DNA of 64,000 nt from Serinus canaria (Eukaryota > Chordata > Aves > Passeriformes > Fringillidae): the NCBI RefSeq assembly GCF_022539315.1, contig NC_066317.1, positions 43,246,435 to 43,310,434 on the forward strand. The letters run 5' to 3'. This document shows, one piece after another, positions 1-11,400 of this stretch; positions within the stretch are counted from its first letter, which is position 1; every line of letters starts with the position of its first letter. The notes beneath the pieces were generated by a model. It was not told the origin of the DNA, made no database searches, and saw only the letters and a program-made list of their open reading frames with translations. The translations under genes were made by a program, and so were the position numbers.

Positions 1-3000
1 TCTTTCCTATTCAATATAAAATGAAATAATAAGAGGTGCCTTTACCAGGTTTAAAACTGTCTAGTTAGTCTTGGAGCATAAATGGATCTCATAATCTCTT
101 CAGTGATTTTATTATTAGTAGTTATTAGTGGTGGTATTATTTTATTTATTATTAAATGATCTTTAGTTGATGCCAGAGATTAGTTGCATATAGGGCAACT
201 AATCATTATGATGATTAGTTGCATATAGGGCAACATATACCTTGGATGTGTGAACATTTTTGAGGATGAAAAATTGCTAACAGTGGATCACGTGGATGAA
301 ACATTCATACAAATGCCATGTTAAGACACACAAACACAACTCAAAACCCAGAAACAGATCAAAACTTGAATAGAAGTTATTTAGCTAGGGACAAAAATAA
401 TTGGTTTTGCAACAGGTTGAGGAATGTTAACCTGAAGACAAGTCTTTAGAAAATAGTTAAAAGTCATAATGGATAATCTGATGCGACAAGAGACTCATGC
501 TACTGCAGAACGTATTTAAAGACAAAGAAACAAAACCCCAAACGTAATAAAAACCCCTAAAAACACCTACTCTCCAAAACCCAACATCAACAAAAAACCC
601 CTTCAAAATGAAAATAATTAAGAACTTTAGCACCCATTACCCACTCATGCCTCTGCACCCCCAATGACTTTGAAATAAATTTGGGGCTGATGCCCCAGTG
701 GAGATACTGGGGTGTGTCTTCTCTTTTTATTCCCAAAGGAGTAACAATAAGACAAAAAAATCTTTAATGCTCAACTATGTACATACGGAGTGGTTTGAAA
801 ATGAGTTTTAAAACAAAATGCGTAAAGGGCTCAATTTATTTCTCATAATGAGGGGGAGCAGTTATTTGTTCTTTAGATTTACTGTCTCACTTATTGAAGA
901 CTATGAGATGACTCACCATCTCATCAAAAAGGTGAATACCATTAGAGATCTTTATGCAACGCTGCTGTGTGTTCTTTTGGCAAGGGAAACCTGTGCCTCT
1001 GTGGATGCACTGCCTATGCAATCTCTGGAAATTTTACTTTTTTCCCCAGGATTTAGCAATTCAGATTCCCTGAGCTCTTGGTACTATGTTGAAATCTTTT
1101 CTTGTGAAAACCCTTATTGTCTTTAATTGGTTTTTATTGCCTCGATTGTCTCATAACTGTGGCCCAATTGAAAAAACAACCAACCAACCCAAAAAACCCA
1201 CACAAAAACCTCCCACCCTGTGCCATCAGTCTGAGAAAATTTTACTCCCTGCCTTCAGGTATAAAGGAGTACATTTTTTCCAAACTCAACTGCCGGGGCC
1301 ACTTTAAAGCTGAAATCATAGCTCGAAACTCCTTACAGTGTTATTGTCGTCTGTTAAATGACATCATATGAGGATCTGCTTTTTATAATATATGTAAAAA
1401 GGTTAATAGAGAAGAATCAGACACATTGCATAAAGGGAATTTACAGTCATCATGTTCCAATGACTGTACAACTGAACTCCTGCACTGTTCTTTCTGCAAA
1501 TAGCTAAATCTCTTAAATAACATTATTGATAGGAAAAGTTAGTATATGATTAACCTATTTACTGATATGTTTATTTCCATGAAAACTGCTGAGTTGCATT
1601 GTGCAGTGCAACCACTAGATTTTGTTAGGATTCTTGGTACTTTTAATCACTCCTGATCTAGAGTCAACTTATATATTTTTGTCTCTGTAATTATTTCTAA
1701 CCAGAAAATAAAAGGTAATTTGAAAGTTAGTTTAAAAAAAATATGGTCACCTAAACTTACAGAAGTATAATGTAATAATATAAATTATATATAAACATAA
1801 GGTAATAAAGTAATAATTTTCCCAGCCTTTGCATAAATTTGGGGTTCTTCCCTGACTTTTCACTTGTCTTCCTCCCTCCTCAGTTTCTAGTTTAAAAAAT
1901 GTTATTCTAGATTATAATTGCTGCTAAAGCTAAATATTATTGTCTAGAAATAAATTTTTGCCTGATTATACTTCTGCTTATTTTAAGAGGGTAACATCCT
2001 TTAGAATTATTTAAACTTTAAAAAGACACCTGGCTTAATGTACAAGCCAGACTGATTCTCATTTTTTATAGCTTCCATCATGGTTTAGAATATCAAATAC
2101 TTTATGTAACCAGTAGTTTCTAATTAAAGCAATGCCATTCCTCTGTCTATGAAGAAAACTTTGATGCTTTGTCATCTTGATGGAAAGTGCTTTGTATGTG
2201 TGTGTTTGTGCTCTTCCCTGCAAAAGCTGGCAGCTATTGCTATCTGCTGAAAAGTGAGGTCCAAAAGTAGGACTTGGGAGTCTGCTCATGCAAGATGCTT
2301 TCTGTGAATATCAACTATCTGATCTTGTTGCAAAGCATGGTTTATAACCTAGTGAATAGGTGGCTTTCTTAAACGGAACAGTGCAAAGCACTTCTGATAT
2401 GTTCATGTAACTAGATGGGTTTAAACTGGAAAAATACCCAGTTGGAAGATTTATGACACTTCTGCATGTCAAAGGATATACATCAAAGGACACTTTGCAT
2501 CTTTACTTTACATTTTAATAGTTGAGTTGGCTTTGCCCTATAAATAATTAATACCACTAAGAATTTAGCATCTGAAATGATAAATAGCACTTGGCAGTAA
2601 TAATGTATTGTTTTTATGCTAACAGGGCATAATTCTACCAGCCGGAATTCAAAAGGCATAGTAGAATAAATTGTATCACCACTTGATTTATTATTATGGA
2701 AAAATGGAAAGATCAAACTCCTGGGTCTTTTCACATGAGTGCTTCAGTGCTGTCAACCTTTTAAAAGGTAGAGGCTGCACTGAACCTGTCTTTTGTGTCT
2801 ATGAGGCTTTCCACCCTTCAAAGCCATTTCCAGGGATACCAGTGAACTGTATTGCCCTACATTCTGGCAGTGGCCAGTACAGGTTGCAGAAATAGTTCAA
2901 AAAGTCTGTTAGTGAATGCTTGGTTACTGAAATTGTAACAGGATGGTTTTCTTTCCAGCTTCAAATTTCCATTACTTAATCCTGGGCTTATATTTGGAAT

Positions 3001-3394
3001 CACAGGGCTTTAGTGCTGAATTTTTCCATGGAGTTCTGCAAATTAGTTACATAGCTAGGCTCTTTTTCCCCCCCCCAAGTTTTAATTACTTTTGTTTTTC
3101 TCTTTCATTTTCATGTGACATCTCTCAGTGGCACTTGCTTTTTCTCTAGTCTACCTATTGCTGTGTTTTATCTTTCTGCTGTGTACCACCTTCATACCAC
3201 ATCTAAATTAAATAATTTCCTTTTTTAAACCTTTTTTTTTATATGCAAAGCTTTAATTTCTTTAGTCACATTTTTGTTCCATTTCTACATTGCTTCATCT
3301 TACAGGAAGCAGCATATTTCTAAAGCATATGCCTCTTTTACAGCAGTAAATCTGTGGAGGTTCTTCCAATTAATTATTTTGCACACAAATATTC
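1..3394. other. Intronic sequence, mostly unclassified
   Basis: No gene exon was recognised. It contains a pair of identical 22-bp direct repeats with a hairpin at 178-234, A/C-rich low-complexity stretches at about 525-606 and 1168-1210, and a run of ten C at about 3068-3077. At 1257-1260 an AG/GT junction follows a pyrimidine-rich stretch. The short open frames here have no protein-like character. Confidence 0.6.
178..234. repeat. Two 22-bp direct repeats with hairpin potential
   Basis: The 22-bp unit gattagttgcatatagggca followed by ac occurs at 178-199 and again, identically, at 213-234. Within the first copy and its flank, ttagttgc and gcaactaa form a perfect 8-bp inverted pair around a 7-base loop. 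The spacer contains the near-palindrome atcattatgatgat. It is a local duplication; no function is implied. Confidence 0.9.
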
Positions 3395-4195
3395 ATGGCG
3401 ATATTGATAGATGGAACCTCTGGAAGTCTTCTGTCCCAGCTTCCTGTGTCAAGTGCCATGGACCCTAGAGCAAGTTCAGCTGATGCCCTGAAAATCTCCA
3501 AGTATGGAGTGTTTCTCAACATTGTGCTCACACACTGTCGTCCTCTCCTAGAAAAATGCATTTTCCTACTGTTCACCCTCAGACTGGCAGTGTGCAATTT
3601 GTGGTGACGTAGCTTTGTTATATTGTCAAAACTGAGGCTCCACATCTTTGTAGCTGTTCCCCATGTAGTTAGAATTTGTGTTCTGTGTCCCCGTCTCTAC
3701 ATCTTCACCAGAGTAAACAGCTCCAGCTCCCCCAACATCACCTTGTAAATCACATTCTCTGGGATCCTCACCATCCTAGTAGCCCTGCACAGAGCTTTCT
3801 TTGGTATTAAGTCACTCTTGAGCTGGGGTGGAGTGAATGCAGAACTGTCCATGTATTCCAGATGTGACCTCATCAGGACCAAGCAGAGGGAGATAGAAAT
3901 TTTCTTCGGTCACATATTTAATTTGCCAAGTGCTGTAAGCCTTGGATGTATTTCAGCTGGATTGATACTTGGGAAATTTTTTACCAGCCTGTTTACATAC
4001 ATGCCATCATTCTTCCCTTGTGTGTCTTGATGGAAATTGTTAGATGTTGTTGCCCTTCCCTGCAGCTCTGCTATTCAGCATTATCAGCTCCTCACTTATC
4101 TTTCCCATTTAGCATCATCTATGGATTTGCTGGGGCATGGGAGGGTGTTCCATCTCCTCATCCAAGTCTTGAACAAAATTTTACAGTGTAGGGCT
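3395..4195 (-). mobile_element. CR1 LINE fragment A (3' end, antisense to SGCZ), degenerate
   Basis: Read on the minus strand, this is an old CR1 3' region. The degenerate C-terminal reverse-transcriptase frame includes NTPYLEIFRASAELALG, matching the usual CR1 ending of the type PSLEVFKKRLDVAL, followed by a 3' tail region reaching about 3395. Further in (about 3690-4195) lie antisense matches to the CR1 segments around LVRPHLEY and the 'cagatgtgacctcatcagga' block. Many frameshifts and stops are present. The upstream half of the element is missing. The outer boundaries are approximate. Confidence 0.65.
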
Positions 4196-4200
4196 AATTC

Positions 4201-4940
4201 TAGAGTAGTTTGGGTTGGAAGGGACCTTTAAAAGTTAATTAGTTCAACTTGACTGCAAGGACCAGGGACATCTTGATCTAGGCAAGGCTCAAAGACCCAT
4301 CATGCCTGACATCCTTGAATGTTTCCAGGCATGGGCCATTCACCACCTCTCTGATTTTCAAATATCATGGAGAGTGGCTTGGAAACTACATTAGCCAGTT
4401 CCCTCAGAACTTAGGGATGCATGTGTGAACACTTAACTGTATTCACAACTCTGTGTGATCAGAAACTGGATTTTCTTTTACAGTGGGAGGAACTTTCCTA
4501 CTTTATCGCCCATGCTGCTGTCCACCCACTGGAGAAATGTGGGAAGAGAAGGTACCAGTGAAGACTGGAGGCAAAACAAATGTGTGGAGTGTCAGTTTTC
4601 TCCTCATCCACTGTGACTGGATTGTCAATCTTGCTTGCGGGGGCACGCCTTCTTTGACCTGCCTTTTCTGGCTGACATGCCTGTAGAAGCCCTTATTCTT
4701 CACATTCCTTGCTTAAACTTCAGCAGCACTTTGGCCCTCCTGACCCCATTCCTACATAGCCAAGCAGCATTCCTCTACTCTTCCCAGGATATCTGTCCCT
4801 GCTTCCACTGCCTTTGCATTTGCTCCTTTTCCATTAGTTTGATCAGCAGGTGTCAAACGTGTTGGTCTCTTTCCTTCCTTTTTTACCCAACTAGTGGTTT
4901 GCTCTTGCAAAGAATTTCCTCAGAGTTCCACAGAGGAAGA
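4201..4940 (-). mobile_element. CR1 LINE fragment B (antisense), internally deleted
   Basis: A second CR1 copy starts at a fresh 3' end: gtttgggttggaagggacct at 4209-4228 is the antisense of the CR1 3' terminus. It continues through the block leading to 'accacctctct' (to about 4352), then jumps to an upstream reverse-transcriptase segment at about 4355-4440 and on to the N-terminal region. The minus-strand frame at 4503-4703 reads GFYRHVSQKRQVKEGVPP, the well-known CR1 stretch upstream of the polymerase motifs. The central polymerase is missing, so this copy carries an internal deletion. Similarity fades near 4940. Confidence 0.8.
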
Positions 4941-5429
4941 TGGCTGGCTGTGTCAAAAGCCTTAATATACAATAGTGTTTGTCATTGTCTGTATGCATGT
5001 AAATTTCCAAACAGAAATCCCTTACTGACTACGCAGCGTGGGGACATTTTACATGCAGGCTGTTGAATTTACTGAGCCATTTATTCAAGCATATATGACT
5101 CAGAAATGTCATTAGTCAGACTGGAATTACTGTCTGCATAAAGTGACTGAAGTGTTTTGAAAATTGAATATAGCTCAGTGTTCCTGTTAATTGTTATGGA
5201 ATGCTTTGTAAGTTATGTAATTGTTCTGGAATGGTCTATATTTTAGGCTGCTGTTAGACATCAATCAAAAATAATCTACCTTTAACAAAATTGAAAACAT
5301 GCAATAATATTGAAGAAAATGTTATGATAGACTTGATCGAGAACTACTGTGGAATGTGTAGAGGTTGTTAATCACTGTATTTAAAAGGAACATACACATA
5401 GAAATAAAGGTGATTTCACACAAAAAGCC

Positions 5430-5512
5430 TGAAAACAAACCAGCCAAACAAAAAACCAACCAACAAACAAACAAAAAAAAAACACCAAAGACCCAAAAAC
5501 CACACAAAAGGT
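5430..5512. repeat. A/C-rich (CAAA)n low-complexity tract
   Basis: The stretch is built almost only from A and C, with aaccaacc, aaacaaac and long A runs. Similar A/C-rich tracts occur at 525-606, 1168-1210 and 55085-55132. The apparent open frames across it are composition artefacts. Confidence 0.85.
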
Positions 5513-6778
5513 GTGTGAGAGCTTTTTGAACCCAGCAAGTTTGGTCAATACCAAGGTCATTGCTAAGTAAGAATGAGGAATGAAAAGCAGGTCAACCATG
5601 CAGTAACCAGTAGCAAGTAACAAGCAATGAGTTCCCTAAGTTACAGCTCAGTGGAAAGGGGCTTGCAGGCATGAAACAACAGGGTTAAAGGGGCATAGAG
5701 TAGCAGCAGAAAATCATAAAGATAAATGATGTAAATAAGGGTGAGAAATGAACAATTAACACATCAAAATCCATGGCTTTTTGCTAGTTTTAAAGCTCTA
5801 AGGATTTATGGGGGTTTTGTTTGGTTGGGGATTTTTTTTATATCAGCCATTACACGTTCACACTTATAGGGCAATGGAGAAATATTGTATTTCAATTGGT
5901 GAAACAATATCATTAAATGTTTGTATAAAAGTAAAATATATATTACTCATTTTAGATATTGGCAGAGATCTGGGAAAAACTCCTTTGGATCCCGTTGCTC
6001 TAAATATCTTTACAAATACTGACCCTTTTTCATCCCTGAATGGTTTTATCTCAATAAATTTTCAAATTAATTTTTGTAACTCCTGAAGGAAATGGCTTAA
6101 AGGACTTCCCTTTATAAAATATTTTTGCCATTTTAAAAAATGGTTTCTGACTCCTTTTTTTTCAATTGGTCCATACAGGGGAATGTAATGTGCTTTTTCT
6201 GCTTTGCAACTGTAATTTAGCAATGAACTTGTATCAAAAAGACAATTACATTTTGTATTTTTTATTTTTGTAGATAAATTATCATGCTGATGAGGTTTTT
6301 TTTTTCAGTCCTTATTTTATTTTCTGGGAAAAATGCTTTGAGAAAAGGGGAGTTAGAGAGAATACTTACAGATTTGATATAAGCAAATATTATTTCTGTA
6401 GTTTACTGTTCTCCTCTTATTCCCTGAAAGAAAGGAGGAGGGAAACTAGTTTAATTTTTCTTTTCTTTCTTTTTTTTTCACGTGTTCCCAGTTTTATGCA
6501 TAGTAATATTGTAAAACTTGTCATATTAATAATTTTTAAATCTAGGCCTTCACCCCTTCTCAGTACTTCTAGTTAACCATTAGCATGTCATTAAAAAGCC
6601 ATTAATTTTGACGTGTACTAATGTCAACACAAGATCAAATTAACCTAATAAAACAACATATAATCTATCCCAGACCTCTGTGCTATGTTTAGCCTGTGCC
6701 AAAGGGAATAAGAAAACAGATGGACCTGATAATAATTTTTCATTACTTAAAACTGAAATCTGTAGGATATACCAATGC

Positions 6779-6794
6779 AAAAAAAAAAAAAAAA
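6779..6794. repeat. Poly(A) run, 16 bases
   Basis: An uninterrupted run of 16 A residues. No retrotransposed sequence with a clear 5' boundary or target-site duplication was recognised next to it. Confidence 0.95.
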
Positions 6795-8294
6795 TCAAAC
6801 ATATAATGTGTACCTATTAAAATTGTGTTTTATTACTCTTGATTCAATCTAATTGCTTACACATGTAAACTTGGACTCTAATCTCAGAAGGCTACTGCAT
6901 ATATTTGATCTCAGAATCTGTAGAGATAAGATAACAGATTTATTTGAGAAATGTGCTAAAACAGTGCATGTTAGAGATTATGAGGCAAAAGAGCATTTAG
7001 GATTCTGGTACCATGTTGCTTGTTTTAATGTAGTCCTTTATTTACTCCCTGTTCATATTTGTTTTACTGGTTAGTTTGGAGCTTTTTCCTCTTTCTAATA
7101 TCATTCAGTGGCAGCTTTAATTAATCGTGCAATTGTTGAATACATTCTTGAAATATATTGTGGAGTCAGATTCAAGAAAACTTGTTTGTAATGTAAGATT
7201 CAGCCAATGCAATCTTGTCTTCCTAGAGTGCTATATACTAGTGCAGATTCTCAGCATTATTTGACCATATCTGTCAGTGTGGTGCTTATGAAATAGCAAA
7301 GAAATATGCAATTAAAATCTGAAAATATGCTCTGGAAAAGGTGCCTTTCTGAAAATGTCCAAGTTCTTGATATAATTGATTTCTTTAAGCTCTTTATGGT
7401 GTTGACAACAAGGAGCTTGGAGACAAAATGCTTTGATTGTGGGAACTGAGGTTAGCAACACATTTTTCCTTCTATTTTTTTTTTTGTCATCATGTAAATT
7501 TTTTATGGTAAAGATAGGGACTAACAGCTCTAAATGTTTGCAAACTTTGGATTTATAAAGATAAGTTCAGAAATGTAGTGTTAGGATGCTTTTCAATCTG
7601 CATGTTGCATTTTTTGGACCTGGTAGGTGTACATTTTTGAACATTTGTAGAAAAGTGTGCATGATGCAGTGCAAGGTAGTACCAACCTAAATTAGGACTT
7701 ATCTGTGGCTTTGTATCATGGCATAAAAGTCAATACCTATCTGAGAGAAAAACTTCAGAGCTCTGGGCAGCCTCAGTGTAAGGATAAATAAAATTGAATT
7801 GATGAAGTGGAATCAACTCAGGTTGCTTATGGTCTCCGCTTCTGTGTGAATATTATGATAACTCTTGGGCTTCTAATACACTTCAAATTGGACCAGGATG
7901 TCATTATAGGGTTGATTTTTCACTAGGGAGAAAAGCAAAATGGCAAAGCACTAGATCTCATCCTTTGTCACATTTATATTATTTTTAAAAAATTGTTAAG
8001 GTATTGAAACTCAGATATTGAAAATTATATTGCATGTATTTGCTGAAATACTGACAAGAAATGGGCAGCAGAAATCTCAGTGCTTTCACCTGACCCATGA
8101 TTTCCTATGCAGCAGGCAGTAGGGACCTCTTCATTTCACTGTATGAGCTTCATGTTAGTTTGGCATATTCCAGGTTTAAGCCTTGACAATAAGTTCTGTT
8201 CCCTTTCTCTTTTTGTATTGAAAAAAGTTGAGACAAAGTCCTTAGCTTTCAAATTTAAGTAAAGTGCACCCAAAGCACCTGTTTTATTCTGTGA

Positions 8295-8470
8295 AGTTGA
8301 TCAGGCACTGAAAGAGGTTGCCCAGGGAGACAGTGGAGTCCCAGACCTTGGAAGCAGAGTTCAAAGTGGACAGTGTGCTGAGCAAGCTGCTGTGGGCACC
8401 TGGTAGGCTGGATGAGTCAAGCACCAGAGGTGCACTCCAGTTGCAATGATGCTGTGTTTCTATTGCTGTT
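8295..8470 (+). mobile_element. CR1 LINE 3' end (sense), degenerate
   Basis: In the sense of SGCZ this follows the usual CR1 3' region: 'gaggttgcccagggagacag', then a block resembling 'ccctggaagtgttcaaggccaggctgga', then 'gagcaagctgctgtgggcac'. Substitutions are many and the terminal octamers are not clear, so the copy is old. Confidence 0.7.
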
Positions 8471-11400
8471 TTAATTGACTGAAGGAATACATGCACCACT
8501 GCTGATGCTGCCTGAAAATATTTTCTGTAATCCAAGCACACTTTTAAGTTTCCATGGTTTTTGGACCTGTTTTTCAGGAATATGTGAGATAGGTTTATAG
8601 GTTTGCAAAGCAGGCAGATCAAATATTATATATTAGGTCTTTGAAAGCTTGATGCCCTTTCTGTGTTTGAGTAATTCTTGCTTTATTATTTGACAGCTGC
8701 ACTTAGGTCTGGGTATGGCTTATGGATATCTTTATTTTGCAGTGTGCACAGTGATACTCTACACACAACTGGATTTGTGCTTTCTGGGGTTTCATTTCTG
8801 TTAAAAGAACATAAACAGACTGCTCTCAGTCTATTGTCAGCCCAGTTTTCAGGGCCTTTTTTCTTTTATTTTCTATTCTGTATCTAAAAAAGGACCCTGT
8901 TCACCCTTTTCTTGTGAGTGTTGAGGAATATAAGTAAATGAAGTATGTGAATAAGTTCCTGCATATTTAATTGCATTACAGAACAACTTGTGAAGGTATT
9001 CTTGAAACTGCCTTACTGTCTGCACAGTAAGAAATTATGCTTGTTCCAGTGTTCTACTACTTCCACAAAAAACACCCCACAGATATATATTATGTCAGTT
9101 ACTTAGACTAGAAAGAGGTACTTTATGTTCTTGCAATCCAATAAAACTGTCAGTTATTGGTGATCACTGTATCATTTTATCCTAATCCTGAAACAGTCAA
9201 GGCAAGTGTAGTTCTTAAACCAACTAAGTGCACATACATTTTCCTGAATAATGAAGCCAGCAATAAGTCTTGAAACTTAGATCTTAAATATGCTTCTGTT
9301 TGGATTCAAGGGCACTATTAGAAAAAATTATGATGCCTATAAAAACCAAAAGGGCAATCACTGAAGATTCAGATATACTTCATTCTTCATCTCTTATAAA
9401 CTTTATTTCTTTTTAGTTTTTTCTGATTTTATTTGTTTGGGGTTTTTTTAATATTAATGATGTTTGGAAAAATATGCAGATATGCTGCATTTGGACATCT
9501 GTAAGATGTTGCATGGAAACAACATTCTTATTTACATTTGTCTGTGGACTCAGTGAAATACTGTACATAAGTAAGCATGGTAAAAATATATTCCACAAAA
9601 CATAAAAAAGTAAAAATTTTAATGTATTCTACCATCTTTTGATTTTTCTTTAATTGTGTGGCTTAGATATGTGTAGTGTTAGAGAGTGGACTTAAAAGGG
9701 ATTTAAATGCATTTTGTACAAGGATTTCCTCAACAAAGGTGAGTCATCTTGTGAAGATACATACTGTGTGCAATAGTTTCTGCGTGGAAATCTAAAAAGA
9801 ATTATAGAGAGAATTTCAGGGAAAGGTTTCCAAAAGTCAACTGCTGCAACATAGCTTAAACTGTGAATCATTCTTGGTATGTCTGTTAAAAAATATATTT
9901 AAAATAATTTCACATGGATACTGCACCACCTAGCGAGATCTTTCTGGTCCAGTTTCCATATTCTACTGACATCCACCTATTTCTCAGTTCCTTCATTGTA
10001 AGTTTATTGTTTTATTATCAGTAGGCATGAATCAAGTGTTTTCATATTTTATTATTGTGTGCTTACTTCCTCTTCACCAGTTTGAATGGCGTCAGTTTTA
10101 GCCCTTCTTTGTATGTCTCTCTAATTTCCAGCCCCCCTTATTATTTAATGTTTATTTGCATTGTCCCTTGTGTCATCCTTATCCTGTTTTGGTTTCTCAT
10201 TGCTTTTGCATGTCATAGATCTCATGGGCATCTTCCAGCTTCCTACAAATAGCTTGTTTGATTATCTCTTCTGGTAGAGTTCATGATATTTTTCAAAGGA
10301 TTCAAGGTAAGTTGATCTTTACTGCCACTCTTTTGCCTTTTAAAAGATAAATGCCAATTTTGTCTTCTAGTTTTCACCTTTACAGTTTGCTTTCATCCAT
10401 CCTTAATGAGCTCTCACAGGGTGTATCATTATGAGCCACACAAGAAAAACTTCTGTGGTGCAATATGAGTAGATCAGTATAAAAAAAAACAGTTTGTACC
10501 AAGGACCCAAAAGCTAGAGTATAAGTATGCATATTTATTTACTTTATGATTTCTCTGGAGCCCTGGAAAAAACATCCTTGTTATACATATTGTTTAAAGA
10601 CAGCCAAAGGAAAGCTATTTTACAGACTCCTGCTTCCACCAGGCTTCCTGGTGTTGCTTCAGCAAGTGCCAGAGCATACTCTCATCTGTTTAGTGGAGGT
10701 GACATGGGTCTTCTCATGCCTTTTGCCATCAAAGCAAGTCTCATTCTCATTGTTCACTTAAATGCAACACATTATGCCTATTGCTTCCTAAGTTTGTGTT
10801 TGGGTATTGCTAGAATGGAAGAGATGGTGTCTTAAGTCTTCTGGTGGAGGCAAATGATCAAGTAGACACCCTGAAATTATGAATTTCAATGTCTCAGTTG
10901 TTTCTTTGTATGAGAAAGAGGCAGGATAAATGAGAGAGGATTTGCAGTTTTGCATTTGGACAGACTGACGTTCAAAATCTTGGGGACAGCTAACAGTAGA
11001 TGCAGAACTTAGGGACACAGGCACACAGCTGAGACCCTTGACCATGAACTGGTACTGTGACTGCAATGTATTGAATCTTCTATGAGACTGAAGAAGGTGA
11101 TGGGAAAGGAGGGATGGAAAAGGGAAATGATTGTTAATTTAGAAAAAAAAAGAAAAAGAAAAAAAAGGCAGGCAGGTGAGACAAGAAAATTAGAAAAGTG
11201 CTGAAGAGGGATACAGCAGCTGAAGATAGAAGAAAATATATTCAACCATAGGAGGTCTTGATATAAATAAATACCTTTAGCTTGAGGGCATCTGTGTGAA
11301 CTGGTTACTGACCTTGAGACCTTTAACCTTTTAAGTGGTACAAGAAGCAGAAGGACACAGGAGGTCTCTGTGATTTGAGGGCATTCTGTTGGTGCATGTG

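Larger units (their letters stand above)
4941..8294. other. Intronic sequence with simple repeats
   Basis: No exon or transposon was recognised. It holds an A/C-rich (CAAA-type) tract at about 5430-5512, which accounts for hydrophobic-looking minus-strand frames there. There is a pyrimidine-rich stretch at about 6455-6480 and an A16 run at 6779-6794. The remainder is AT-rich unclassified DNA. Confidence 0.6.

Noticed and set aside
4635..5066. 143-codon plus-strand frame
   Set aside because: It lies over the antisense CR1 copy whose minus frame encodes the recognisable N-terminal region, so this is a shadow.
5322..5623. Minus-strand frames with apparent transmembrane segments (F, V, C and W rich)
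   Set aside because: They are translations of the A/C-rich CAAA tract and reflect composition, not a membrane protein.
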